Below are positions 17,148 to 26,790 of a stretch of DNA of 64,000 nucleotides, piece after piece. This DNA is from Bacteroidota bacterium (GTDB taxonomy: Bacteria > Bacteroidota > Bacteroidia > AKYH767-A > OLB10). The stretch spans positions 1,240,001 to 1,304,000 of the forward strand of contig CP064983.1 in assembly GCA_016699635.1 (NCBI GenBank), written 5' to 3'. Each line of letters opens with the position of its first letter. Position 1 is the stretch's first letter. Made by a program: the position numbers and the translations under genes. The notes beneath the pieces were generated by a model, which saw only the letters and a list, made by a program, of their open reading frames with translations, made no database searches and had not been told where the DNA came from.

Positions 17148-17159
17148 AACTTATAAGTT
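17148..17159. promoter_or_regulatory. Palindromic site 2 upstream of the methyltransferase
   Basis: AACTTATAAGTT is a perfect 12-nt palindrome, identical to site 1 except for one base. The spacing of 46 nt between starts is about four helical turns. Confidence 0.4.
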
Positions 17160-17322
17160 TTCTTAAATTTTCTGCCTGAATCGTAATAGATTCACTTCAT
17201 AACAATCAAATGGAAATTATACAAACATTTCTACACTAAATGTAAGTTCTTATTTGATGCCAATAGTCCCGTTTAAATTACACTAATAAACTTAAACTAC
17301 TCCTCAAAATCAACCGCTGTAT

Positions 17323-18420
17323 TTAGTTTTTGCGATAACAAAAAATTTCAAGTTGTGGCTTTGCATTCATCACAGCAGTGTTACTCAACAACACATTCTT
17401 ACTGCTCTGAAAAGCATTGGTCTTCTGTGCATCTTTCCGAACAAATATCTTTCCGTTAAAAACTCCCTGCGAATGATCGTCTAAGATATTTTTGTACAAT
17501 TGATTGCTCTCGCAGTTTGGACTTGCATGATCTACCACTGTGTGATTATCTACCACCTGATAGCCATCAGCAACAGTGAGTCCGTTAAGATGAGCACAGG
17601 CATTTGGTTCACTTAAAATAATTTCGAGGTTGTTACGAACTAGTGCACCACCCATCGTAACAGTAAAAATATCGAACACAGCTTTACGTTGTACACGGGC
17701 ATAAACTCTGCTAATATGGTTGGCATTACTGTTTTCATTCTGCTTAATATCGAATTCAACAACTGCATTTTCACCAATAAGGAACTCTGTTACTGTATTG
17801 GTGAGTGATGGAAAATTATTGAGTGAATGATAAGTTGCAATTACCTGAAATGCTGAATTTTTTCCTGCAACAACAATACATTTTGGATGTGCTGCAACGG
17901 CTTCATTCTGCGAGTCGTTAACATATAGGAGATGTATTGTCATTGGCATACGGCAATCATCAGGAACATGAATCATAATACCACCTTGATGAAAGGCTGT
18001 ATTTAATGCATGAAAAGGTTCGTCTTCTGAATTACGCAAAGTCTCTAAATACAGTTCTGCTTCTCTGCTTTCGAGCGAATAAATACTGAAAGGATGTTTG
18101 TGACTTTGATGTCCTGAAAACTCAGAACAATAACGTCCGTTTATAAAAACCAAATTCACAGTATCGTTGCCTGCATCGTAAAATTGCTCCAAGTCTGAAG
18201 CTTTCAGTGGCGATGACACTACACGGTGATTATATTTAGTTTCACTTATAGGTTTCAAATTAAGATATTTCCACTCTTCATGCTTTGAATCAGGAAATCC
18301 TTTCTCTAAAAATTTATTTAATGCTGCGAGTCGCAATTTTTGCAATCCGTCAACAGGGATATTATCTTCGGCAATGCTTGTTTCGTTAGTCACAGAAAGT
18401 GTATCAACAGATGAGTTCAC
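17323..18420 (-). CDS. sufD: Fe-S assembly protein SufD, C-terminally truncated
   Basis: The 365-aa product matches SufD, scaffold partner of SufB and SufC: KHEEWKYLNLKPISETKYN, the SufBD beta-helix with TVTEFLIGENAVVEFDIKQ, VTMGGALVRNNLEIILSE and DHSQGVFNGKIFVRKDAQKTNAFQSSKNVLLSN. Homology stops abruptly at NAKPQLEIF and is replaced by CYRKN and a stop. The usual continuation (D-D-V-K-C-S-H-G and the C-terminal helices, about 75 residues, including the histidine required in E. coli SufD) is absent, and no remnant is seen downstream. Family length is about 435-440 aa. The truncation lies next to the R-M system. If it is the only copy, SufBC2D assembly is doubtful. Confidence 0.88.
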   Translation of the reverse strand: MNSSVDTLSVTNETSIAEDNIPVDGLQKLRLAALNKFLEKGFPDSKHEEWKYLNLKPISETKYNHRVVSSPLKASDLEQFYDAGNDTVNLVFINGRYCSEFSGHQSHKHPFSIYSLESREAELYLETLRNSEDEPFHALNTAFHQGGIMIHVPDDCRMPMTIHLLYVNDSQNEAVAAHPKCIVVAGKNSAFQVIATYHSLNNFPSLTNTVTEFLIGENAVVEFDIKQNENSNANHISRVYARVQRKAVFDIFTVTMGGALVRNNLEIILSEPNACAHLNGLTVADGYQVVDNHTVVDHASPNCESNQLYKNILDDHSQGVFNGKIFVRKDAQKTNAFQSSKNVLLSNTAVMNAKPQLEIFCYRKN

Positions 18421-18431
18421 AATAATCAGGT

Positions 18432-19184
18432 TTAAATTTCAACTTCTTCTTTTATCCAATCATATCCTTTTTCTTCCAGCTCAAGAGCAAGTTCTTTTGG
18501 TCCGCTCTTAACAATTTTTCCTTTATACAAAACGTGTACAAAATCGGGAACTATGTAATCGAGCAATCGCTGATAGTGTGTAATAACAATGAAAGAACGT
18601 TTGCCGTCACGCAATGCATTGATACCATCGGATACAATCCTAAGTGCATCTATATCTAGACCTGAATCGGTTTCATCGAGTACACATAACTCAGGCTCAA
18701 GCATGGCCATCTGAAAAATTTCATTGCGTTTCTTCTCTCCTCCGCTGAATCCTTCATTAACACTGCGTTGTGTCATGCTTTTATCCATCTTCACGAGCTG
18801 CATTTTATCTTTCATCAACTTTAAAAAGTCTTTTGAATCGAGTACATCCATATCTTTCGACTTACGCACTTCGTTAACTGCTGTTTTCAGAAAGTTGGCA
18901 TTACTCACACCGGGAATTTCAATCGGATATTGAAATGCCAGAAATATTCCTTTACGGGCTCTTTCTTCAGGAGAAAGTTCTATTAGGTTCTCACCATGAT
19001 ACAATATTTCACCATCATTAACTTCATACGCTTCGCGTCCTGCAAGTACCGATGCAAGCGTACTTTTTCCTGAACCATTAGGTCCCATAATGGCATGCAC
19101 TTCTCCCGGATTTACCTGAAGATTTAATCCGTTTAATATTTCTCTACCTTCGACTGAGGCATGTAGATTTTTAATGTTTAACAT
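18432..19184 (-). CDS. sufC: Fe-S assembly ATPase SufC
   Basis: The 250-aa ABC ATPase has Walker A GPNGSGKST (about residues 34-42), Walker B LCVLDETDSGLDID (the SufC-type ET-SGLD with the acidic switch) and the signature GFSGGEKKRNEIFQM. VITHYQRLL contains the switch histidine. SufC drives conformational change in SufBC2D. Length and motifs are normal. It lies 11 nt upstream of sufD and 45 nt downstream of sufB in one operon. Confidence 0.96.
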   Translation of the reverse strand: MLNIKNLHASVEGREILNGLNLQVNPGEVHAIMGPNGSGKSTLASVLAGREAYEVNDGEILYHGENLIELSPEERARKGIFLAFQYPIEIPGVSNANFLKTAVNEVRKSKDMDVLDSKDFLKLMKDKMQLVKMDKSMTQRSVNEGFSGGEKKRNEIFQMAMLEPELCVLDETDSGLDIDALRIVSDGINALRDGKRSFIVITHYQRLLDYIVPDFVHVLYKGKIVKSGPKELALELEEKGYDWIKEEVEI

Positions 19185-19229
19185 ACTTTCTAAAAAACTT
19201 TATTCTTCTTATCTAACTATATTTAATTT

Positions 19230-20675
19230 TTATCCTACTGATCCTTCTAATGAAACCGCTAATAGTTTTTGTGCTTCTACAGCAAACTCCATGGGCAACT
19301 GATTAAACACTTCTTTGCAATAACCATTTACTATAAGTCCAATTGCATCTTCTGTAGAGATACCTCGTTGATTGCAATAAAATATCTGATCTTCTCCAAC
19401 CTTTGATGTTGTAGCCTCATGCTCAACTTTAGCTGTCGGGTTTGCACACTCCAAATATGGAAATGTATGTGCACCACATTTATCACCCAACAACAAAGAA
19501 TCGCATTGTGAAAAATTTCTTGCTTTCTCAGCCTGTTTACCAATACGTACCAATCCACGATAACTATTGTTACTGCGGCCTCCGCTTATTCCTTTACTGA
19601 TGATGGTGCTGCGTGTATGTTTACCGATATGAATCATCTTTGTACCGGTGTCGACCTGCTGGTAGTTGTTGGTTAATGCAACAGAATAGAATTCACCAGT
19701 TGAATAGTCACCTTTTAATATCACACTTGGATATTTCCATGTAACAGCACTACCCGTTTCAACCTGTGTCCAACTGATTTTAGAACGTTCGCCTGCACAA
19801 AGTCCACGCTTGGTAACAAAATTAAAAATACCCCCACGACCATCTTTGTCACCGGGATACCAGTTTTGTACAGTGCTATACTTTACCTGTGCATCGGTAT
19901 GTGCATAAATTTCTACTACTGCAGCATGCAATTGATTCTCGTCACGCTTTGGTGCTGTGCAACCTTCAAGATAGCTAACATAAGCACCTTCATCGGCAAT
20001 GATTAGTGTTCTTTCAAACTGACCTGTGCCTGCAGAGTTTATACGGAAATAGGTACTCAACTCCATTGGGCAACGTACACCTTTGGGTATATAACAAAAA
20101 GAGCCGTCACTGAAAACGGCACTGTTTAATGCAGCATAAAAATTGTCGGTATAGGGTACTACACTGCCCATATATTTTTTTACCAGTTCCGGATGTTCCT
20201 GAACAGCTTCACTGAATGATGAAAATATTATTCCCAGCTTACTTAGCTCCTGACGGAAAGTAGTTTTTACGCTAACACTGTCTATCACTGCATCAACAGC
20301 TACACCTGCAAGGCGTTTTTGTTCTAGTAATGAAATTCCAAGTTTATCAAACGTAGCTTTGATTTCAGGATCAAGCTCGTCTAAGCTGTTGAGTTGCTTC
20401 TTGGGCTTGGGTGCCGAGTAATAAATGATATCCTGAAAATCAACTTTCGGATAGTTGACATTAGCCCACTGTGGTTCCTGCATTTTTTGCCAGTGACGGA
20501 ATGCTTTCAGTCGGAATTCAAGCATCCACTCAGGTTCTTTTTTCTTGGCTGAAATAAATCTTACAATATCTTCAGACAATCCTTTGGGGGCATTCTCTGA
20601 TTCAATGTTACTTACAAATCCCCACTTATACTCGCCACTCGTTACTTCATCTATTATTTTTAAATCTTCGCTCAC
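19230..20675 (-). CDS. sufB: Fe-S assembly protein SufB
   Basis: The 481-aa SufB scaffold is complete: EYKWGFVSNIESENAPKGLSEDIVRFISAKK, SDGSFCYIPKGVRCPMELSTYFRIN, GTGQFERTLIIADEGAYVSYLEGCTAP, the core beta-helix, and FPYLECANPTAKVEHEATTSKVGEDQIFYCNQRGIST, which includes the C-terminal cysteine and conserved H-E region. SufB assembles the nascent cluster with SufC and SufD. It follows the A-type carrier gene after about 70 nt. Confidence 0.96.
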   Translation of the reverse strand: MSEDLKIIDEVTSGEYKWGFVSNIESENAPKGLSEDIVRFISAKKKEPEWMLEFRLKAFRHWQKMQEPQWANVNYPKVDFQDIIYYSAPKPKKQLNSLDELDPEIKATFDKLGISLLEQKRLAGVAVDAVIDSVSVKTTFRQELSKLGIIFSSFSEAVQEHPELVKKYMGSVVPYTDNFYAALNSAVFSDGSFCYIPKGVRCPMELSTYFRINSAGTGQFERTLIIADEGAYVSYLEGCTAPKRDENQLHAAVVEIYAHTDAQVKYSTVQNWYPGDKDGRGGIFNFVTKRGLCAGERSKISWTQVETGSAVTWKYPSVILKGDYSTGEFYSVALTNNYQQVDTGTKMIHIGKHTRSTIISKGISGGRSNNSYRGLVRIGKQAEKARNFSQCDSLLLGDKCGAHTFPYLECANPTAKVEHEATTSKVGEDQIFYCNQRGISTEDAIGLIVNGYCKEVFNQLPMEFAVEAQKLLAVSLEGSVG

Positions 20676-20746
20676 TTTAGTTTAAATTTGGTTATTTAGA
20701 CTTTTTCTAAAAAAAATTATTAGTCAAAAAAAATTATCTACTCATT

Positions 20747-21073
20747 TTAGACCGCGAAACTTTCTCCACAGCCACAGGTTCTTGATGCATTTGGGTTATT
20801 AAACTGAAACCCTTTGCCATTTAAACCATCTGTATAATCAAGTTCTGTACCTACTAAATACAAAAACGATTTTCTGTCGCACACTATTTTTATCCCTTTA
20901 TCTTCAAACACTTTATCTTCCGGTTTTAGTTCTGTATCAAAAACCAACATATAGGTTAATCCAGAACATCCGCCTCCTTCTACACCAACGCGAATAAATG
21001 CATCGGCAGGTTTGTTTTCTGCCTGCATTAAACTTAAGGCTTTTGATTTGGCTTTTTCAGTTACTGTTATCAT
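20747..21073 (-). CDS. sufA: A-type Fe-S carrier protein (HesB/SufA/IscA family)
   Basis: From ATG 21073 (MITVTEKAKSKAL) the product is 108 aa. It shows the A-type carrier pattern: the first cysteine in GVEGGGCSGLTYMLVF and the CGCG pair near the C terminus (SRTCGCGESFAV), which together bind the cluster. A longer start at 21100 adds only MHHFYKYLK and is unlikely. It precedes sufBCD and has its own promoter at 21098-21128. Confidence 0.9.
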   Translation of the reverse strand: MITVTEKAKSKALSLMQAENKPADAFIRVGVEGGGCSGLTYMLVFDTELKPEDKVFEDKGIKIVCDRKSFLYLVGTELDYTDGLNGKGFQFNNPNASRTCGCGESFAV

Positions 21074-21097
21074 TTTCAAGTACTTATAAAAGTGGTG

Positions 21098-21128
21098 CAA
21101 AGATAGGTTTAATTGCTGTTATAGTCAA
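21098..21128 (-). promoter_or_regulatory. Bacteroidota-type promoter of the suf operon
   Basis: On the minus strand TTG (21126-21128) is separated by 20 nt from TATCTTTG (21098-21105), a good TAnnTTTG match. It sits 25 nt upstream of the sufA ATG at 21073. Confidence 0.6.
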
Positions 21129-21211
21129 CAATTACGAGGTATAAAAGTTTATCAAAGGCTATTCATTACCAGATTTTTACTTTTGTCATCTTCAATAAAG
21201 AATAATAAATC

Positions 21212-22263
21212 ATGTTTGAAAACGCAAACAACCGCACAGAGTTGGGTAGTTTAGGTGAGTTCGGACTTATCAGGCATCTAGAAAATGCTGTTGAAATCAA
21301 GAATAAAGAGACACTAAAAGGCATTGGTGATGATGCTGCTGTTATTTGTTTAGATAGCGAAGAAAATGTTCAGCTTATTACTACTGATATGCTGCTCGAA
21401 GGTGTACACTTTGACCTTGTTTACTGTCCGTTAAAACATTTGGGTTATAAATCGGTGGTGGTAAACCTGTCCGACATTTACGCCATGAATGGAATACCCA
21501 AACAAATTGTTGTGGGAATAGGTTTGAGTAACCGCTTTTCGCTCGAAGCCATTGAAGAACTTTACAGCGGAATGTTGCTTGCATGCAAACATTATGGTGT
21601 TGATTTGATTGGTGGCGATACTACCAGCAGCCGCAGTGGTTTAGTGATTTCAATCACTGCCATTGGTACAGCAAAAAAATCTGATGTGGTTTACAGAAAT
21701 GGTGCTCAGGAAAATGATTTGATTTGTGTGAGTGGTGATTTGGGTGCTGCATACCTAGGCTTGCAACTACTCAACAGAGAAAAGAAAGTTTTTTTAGACA
21801 GTCCCGGAGTGCAGCCCGATTTTCAGGGTAACGACTACTTGCTTGAGCGACAGTTAAAGCCCGAGGCACGGAAAGAAATTATTGAAATATTGAAAAAAAC
21901 AGGTGTAAAACCTACAGCCATGATTGACATCAGCGATGGATTAGCTTCTGAAATTATGCACATCTGCACGCAGTCAGACAAAGGTTGCACAATCTATGAA
22001 GCTAAAATTCCTATTGATGAAAAGACTTATAATCTGGCACGTGAGTTTCATTTAGACCCAACAGTGTGTGCCATGAACGGTGGTGAAGACTACGAACTGT
22101 TATTTACTATCAACCAAAAAGATTTTGAAAAATTAACAGCGAAGCTGACATATCTATTATCGGTCACATCACTGCTAAGGAAGAAGGTTATTACATGCTC
22201 GATAAATCTGACCGTAAAGTGGCATTGAAAGCACAAGGCTGGGATGCATTAAAATCAAATTAA
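21212..22263 (+). CDS. thiL: Thiamine-monophosphate kinase (frameshifted near 3' end)
   Basis: The first frame gives ThiL: GSLGEFGLIRHL, LKGIGDDAAVI, TTDMLLEGVHFDLVYCPLKHLGYKSVVVNLSDIYAMNG, GGDTTSS, SGDLGAAYLGLQLL and IDISDGLASEIMHI. At the A5 run 22128-22132 the reading frame is lost; one added A gives DFEKINSEADISIIGHITAKEEGYYMLDKS and ends ALKSN at 22263, for a 350-aa protein. ThiL phosphorylates thiamine monophosphate to the active diphosphate. The deleted base affects only the last 47 residues. Confidence 0.9.
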
Positions 22264-22280
22264 ACCTTTATCACTAAAAA

Positions 22281-23060
22281 ATGAGTAACAAAAATTATCG
22301 CATTATTTGTTGGAATGTAAACGGCATAAGAGCTATCTGGAAAAAGGGATTTCCGGAATGGTTGTCAAAAGAAATGCCTGATGTATTATGTCTTCAGGAA
22401 ACCAAGGCACAACCTGAGCAATTGGATGATGAAATAAAAGATTTCAATGGCTACAAAAGTCATTTTTTTTCTGCACAGAAAAAAGGATACAGCGGTGTTG
22501 CCATTTACACCAAACGTGAGCCATTGAAAGTAAGGTATGGATTAGATGATGATGCTTTTGATATAGAAGGCCGTTGTATTGAAATGGAGTTTGAAGATTT
22601 TGTGTTATACACTGCATATTTCCCAAATGGTGGTCGTGGTCCTGAACGTGTCAAGTATAAACTGGATTTTTACGAATCACTTTTTCAGAGAGCTGAAAAC
22701 ATGAGAAAGAAAAATAAAAACATTGTCATTTGCGGAGACTATAATACTGCACATCAGGAAATAGATTTGGCACGGCCGAAAGAAAATTCAAAGACAACAG
22801 GATTTTTGCCTATTGCACGCGAGTGGATTGACAAGATTATCGGCATGGGGTATGTTGACATTTTCAGGGAGTTTAATCAGGAATCCGGGCAATACACCTA
22901 CTGGGATCAGATTACACGTGCCCGCGACAGAAATGTAGGCTGGCGCATAGATTATTATATGATTTCAACTGAACTGCGCAAATACGCAAAGAGTGCTCCC
23001 ATACACATGAATGTAATGGGCAGTGATCATTGTCCAATAGAACTGAATTTGTCATTCTAA
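22281..23060 (+). CDS. xth: Exodeoxyribonuclease III
   Basis: The 259-aa enzyme is an ExoIII/AP endonuclease: IICWNVNGIRAIWKKGF at the N terminus, PDVLCLQETKAQPEQLD (metal-binding Glu), CGDYNTAHQEIDLARPKENSKTTGFLPIAREW (Asp/Asn pair), WRIDYYMIS and MGSDHCPIELNLSF with the terminal Asp-His pair. Length is normal and no lesion is visible. It follows thiL by 17 nt and may be cotranscribed. Confidence 0.95.
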   Translation: MSNKNYRIICWNVNGIRAIWKKGFPEWLSKEMPDVLCLQETKAQPEQLDDEIKDFNGYKSHFFSAQKKGYSGVAIYTKREPLKVRYGLDDDAFDIEGRCIEMEFEDFVLYTAYFPNGGRGPERVKYKLDFYESLFQRAENMRKKNKNIVICGDYNTAHQEIDLARPKENSKTTGFLPIAREWIDKIIGMGYVDIFREFNQESGQYTYWDQITRARDRNVGWRIDYYMISTELRKYAKSAPIHMNVMGSDHCPIELNLSF

Positions 23061-23088
23061 ATCTCCGTTCAAAATTTTTTATCTCACT

Positions 23089-24072
23089 TTACAAAAACAG
23101 TTTGTTGATAAACATCAATGCACGGCTAATCAAGTTACGCGCATGAGGAGGATAAGGCTGGTAGCCATTTTGAAGATAGGAGATTACCAATGAATATTTT
23201 CTTTCTGACATAAAAACGGGCTTCACCTTTACGAAGTAGTAAAGCAGATAGGTCATAATTGCTCCATAAGCAGAGCCAATGGCGAATCCTATAATACCAC
23301 TTCTGCTAATCTTAACTGCAACAAAAAATCCCCAAAACGCAAAAATTAATTTAAGCACTCTGCCAATAGTATGGTAAACCTGTGCATAATTACTTCTGGG
23401 AATATAAATGGTGTGTTTGGTGTTGACTAAATATTTTCTGTTTGTTCCTCCTTTCTCGGCATTATACCATAGTGAAACCTGCAAAGGTCTTCCATCAGCA
23501 GGCTTATCAGGAGAAAAAAAACATTCACCGGAAATAACCTGAATATACTGAGTTGCAGTAATAAACTTTTTACCAAATAACTTAATAGCAGCACGATTTA
23601 TTGTAAAACTACCTACTCTTTTCGCTGCAAGCACATAGCGAATGGTTGTTTCCCTTGCAGTTTTACCCGAACGATATACATCGCGAAATGATACAAATGG
23701 TTTACCGGTTATATAAAAATCACGCAAATCTGGTTTTTGCATAAATCGTCCTTCACCGGTATAGGTAAAAATCAACTCAAACTCTTCGCACACTTTTACA
23801 TTATTACTGCTGACATGCATTTCGAAATAATGGTCAAACTGATCGGTATTGCTGCGTGAATAGTTTTGATATTGCTTATCATAATTTCTTCTTTTATCAG
23901 CATCAGTCAGTAAGGCATAAGCCTCATTCAACTCCCTGAATAGTTGTTCAGCATGTTGGTCGCTGTTACGGTCCGGATGTAGTTCGAAAGCTTTTTTACG
24001 ATAAGCCCGCTTAATCTCTTCGGGAGTGGCCGAAGGTGATATACCTAAAATTACATACGGATCATGTTGCAT
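23089..24072 (-). CDS. DnaJ-domain membrane protein
   Basis: The 327-aa protein begins with a J domain (YVILGISPSATPEEIKRAYRKKAFELHPDRNSDQHAEQLFRELNEAYALL), including the HPD tripeptide that stimulates DnaK. The middle part (residues about 85-215) is beta-rich and resembles BatD-like tracts. Two hydrophobic segments follow (LKLIFAFWGFFVAVKI and FAIGSAYGAIMTYLLYYFVKV), indicating an inner-membrane protein with a J domain. There are no Zn fingers, so it is a type III DnaJ-like co-chaperone of unknown client. It is divergent from the MsbA-like gene. Confidence 0.8.
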   Translation of the reverse strand: MQHDPYVILGISPSATPEEIKRAYRKKAFELHPDRNSDQHAEQLFRELNEAYALLTDADKRRNYDKQYQNYSRSNTDQFDHYFEMHVSSNNVKVCEEFELIFTYTGEGRFMQKPDLRDFYITGKPFVSFRDVYRSGKTARETTIRYVLAAKRVGSFTINRAAIKLFGKKFITATQYIQVISGECFFSPDKPADGRPLQVSLWYNAEKGGTNRKYLVNTKHTIYIPRSNYAQVYHTIGRVLKLIFAFWGFFVAVKISRSGIIGFAIGSAYGAIMTYLLYYFVKVKPVFMSERKYSLVISYLQNGYQPYPPHARNLISRALMFINKLFL

Positions 24073-24164
24073 TTAGCGTCTGTGGGTAACAATTAAACAA
24101 TATTGAACATTTTTGTGTTAGATTGCAACTGTTTTCAGGATTTTATTTACAAGAACTATTTTTT

Positions 24165-26020
24165 TTGAAAAATTACTTTAAAATACTTCGTTACGTAAAA
24201 CCTTATTGGGGCTATGCATTATTGAATGCATCGTGCAATATCTTATCAGTTCTGTTTTCATTTTTTTCATTAACATTAATTGCTCCTTTTCTTGATTTAT
24301 TGTTTCTGAAAGATGATAACTTTTATTTAGAGAAAATGGCTGCCGGCAAGCCGGAGTTTCATTTGTCAACAAAGGCTATTGTTGATAGTTTCTATTATTA
24401 TCTTACTGAAATGATCACTGACCCAAACAGGGGTAAGCAATATGCATTAATGTTTATTTGTATTGCAGTGGCAGTGATGTTTTTTCTTAAAAACCTTTTT
24501 CGCTACTTAGGGCAATTTTTTATTTCTCCCATCAGAAATGGTGTAGTCAAAGATTTACTTGCTGACGTACATAAAAAATGATGCGGTTACCTTTATCATG
24601 GTTTAGCAATGAACGCAAAGGCGATATTATTACAAGGGTGACTTCTGATGTGCATGAAGTGGAATGGAGTGTGATGAGCTCTTTGGAAGTTGTTTTTCGC
24701 GACCCTTTCAATATATTTTTGTTTTTAGGCATGATGATTTTTATAAGTGCCAAGCTCACTGTTTTTGTTTTTATTCTGCTTCCTATAGTAGGATTTCTGA
24801 TTGGACGTATTGGCAAAAGTCTTAAACGTACATCAGCCAGAAGCAAAGAAAAACTTGGGCTGCTGATTTCAATTATAGAAGAAACACTATCAGGCCTGCG
24901 TATAATTAAAGCATTTAATGCAGAAAAATTTATGGCAGAAAAGTTTGCAAAAGTTAATGAGCGTTATAATACCATTGCCATACGTGCGCTTCGCAAAACT
25001 GATTTATCATCACCTCTGAGTGAATTTTTAGGCACTGTCACCATGATGATTGTAATGTATTTTGGTGGTATGCTTGTGTTGGGAAAAGATGCATCACTTT
25101 CGGCTTCGGCATTTATCACTTATATAGCACTATTTTCGCAGATTATACCACCTGCAAAATCTTTCACTCAGGCATTTTACAATATTCAAAAGGGGCTTGC
25201 CTCTGCCGACAGAATATTTGCTGTTTTGGAAGCAGAAGAAAGTATTAAGGATCAACAGTCGGCAGAAACAATTAAATCATTCAACTATAAAATTGAATAT
25301 CAAAATATTTCTTTTTCTTACAGAAAAGGTGATGAAGGTTATGTTTTAAAAAATGTAAGTTTCACTATTGAAAAAGGAAAAACTGTTGCATTGGTAGGCC
25401 AATCAGGATCAGGCAAAACTACATTAGCAGATTTATTGCCTCGCTATTATGATGTTGATGGCGGTACACTGCTGATTGACGGCACAGATATTAGGAAATT
25501 ACAATTGCATAGCCTCAGAGAGTTGCTGGGTGTTGTCTCACAGGAACCAATTCTTTTTAATGACACCATTTACAACAACATTGCTTTCGGAATGAACCAT
25601 GCAACAGAAAAAATGGTTGAAGAGGCTGCAAGTGTTGCCAACGCACATGAGTTTATTACTCAAATGCCGGAAGGCTATCAAACCAACATTGGCGACAGAG
25701 GTAGTAAACTCTCCGGAGGGCAGCGTCAACGTATTAGCATTGCAAGGGCAGTTCTAAAAAATCCACCGATATTGATTCTTGACGAAGCTACATCTGCTTT
25801 AGATACTGAAAGCGAAAAATTAGTTCAGGACGCACTGACAAGTCTGATGAAAAACCGGACTGTATTAGTCATTGCACACAGACTAAGTACCATTCAACAT
25901 GCCGATGAAATTATTGTTTTACAGAAAGGAGAAATTGTTCAACGCGGTACTCATGTTCAGCTTGCAAATGTTGAAGGTGTTTACAAAAAGCTTTACGAAC
26001 TACAAGGTTTAAGTTCCTGA
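24165..26020 (+). CDS. MsbA-like ABC exporter (frameshifted)
   Basis: The N-terminal frame begins at a TTG (24165) giving KNYFKILRYVKPYWGYALLNASCN and hydrophobic segments. It breaks at the A6 run 24573-24578 after DLLADVHKK. One added A continues as MMRLPLSWFSNERKGDIITRVTSDV, repairing to 618 aa. The transmembrane domain has about six segments and the nucleotide-binding domain is complete: Walker A GQSGSGKTT, signature LSGGQRQR, Walker B ILILDEATSALD, switch AHRLS. The architecture fits a lipid A or multidrug exporter half-transporter. Start choice is uncertain because the poly-T before it may contain another error. Confidence 0.85.
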
Positions 26021-26029
26021 TTTGAACTT

Positions 26030-26790
26030 TTACTTACCTGCTAACCACTGTTTAAAAACGCCACTACGCTCTGTACTAACTATTGTATCCTGAATGGTTG
26101 TTGGGTGAAGTGTAAGCTTAACTCTTGATTTAGAAACAACATTCATTTTTTGTATTGCTTTAAAATTAACGATAAACTGCCTGTTGATTCTAAAAAGACA
26201 GAGGGGTCAAGCATTAGCTCTAATTCATCTAAGTTATGATCAACAATAAATGATTCTCCACCAAAGGTACAAAGGTTATTTATTTTATTCTCAGTAAAAA
26301 AATAAGCAGCATCTTCAATTTCTACTGTCTTAATAGTGTCTGCAAAACGAATTACAATTCGCTTCTGAAAGCCTTTTTTTTCTTGCAACAGTGTCTGCAA
26401 CAAAGCATCATAATTAACTCCAGATGTTGAGTCAGAAAACCAGTTCTCATATTTTTGTATTGCAGATTTTAGTTCTTCTCTTTTTACCGGCTTCAATAAA
26501 TAATCAATTCCGTTGTTACGAAAGGCTTCTATTGCATATTCATCATAAGCCGTACTGAATATTACCGGAAGCTTTACAGGATAGCTCTTAAAAATTTCAA
26601 AACTTAATCCATCTGCAAGTCTTATGTCTGAAATAATAAGATCGAAATTTTTATTCTGACTCATAAATTCTTTTCCGGAACGTACAGAATCAATGACTGA
26701 AACAATCTCCACATTAGCATTAATCTCGTTCAGGAGTTTAATCAGTCTGCGTGATGCCGGTTCTTCGTCTTCAAAAATTACTATCTTCAT
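26030..26790 (-). CDS. LytTR-family response regulator (frameshifted)
   Basis: The receiver has EDEEPASRRL (acidic pair), the phosphoacceptor region LIISDIRLADG and the switch lysine in YLLKPVKREEL. The C-terminal LytTR DNA-binding domain begins RIVIRFADTIKTVEIEDAAYFFTENKINNL. The frame breaks at the A5 run 26192-26196 after DPSVF; one added base restores FRINRQFIVNFKAIQKMNVVSKSRVKLTLHP, ending at 26030, for 253 aa. The lesion removes the end of LytTR. The gene abuts the sensor kinase gene and is its obvious cognate regulator. Confidence 0.85.
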
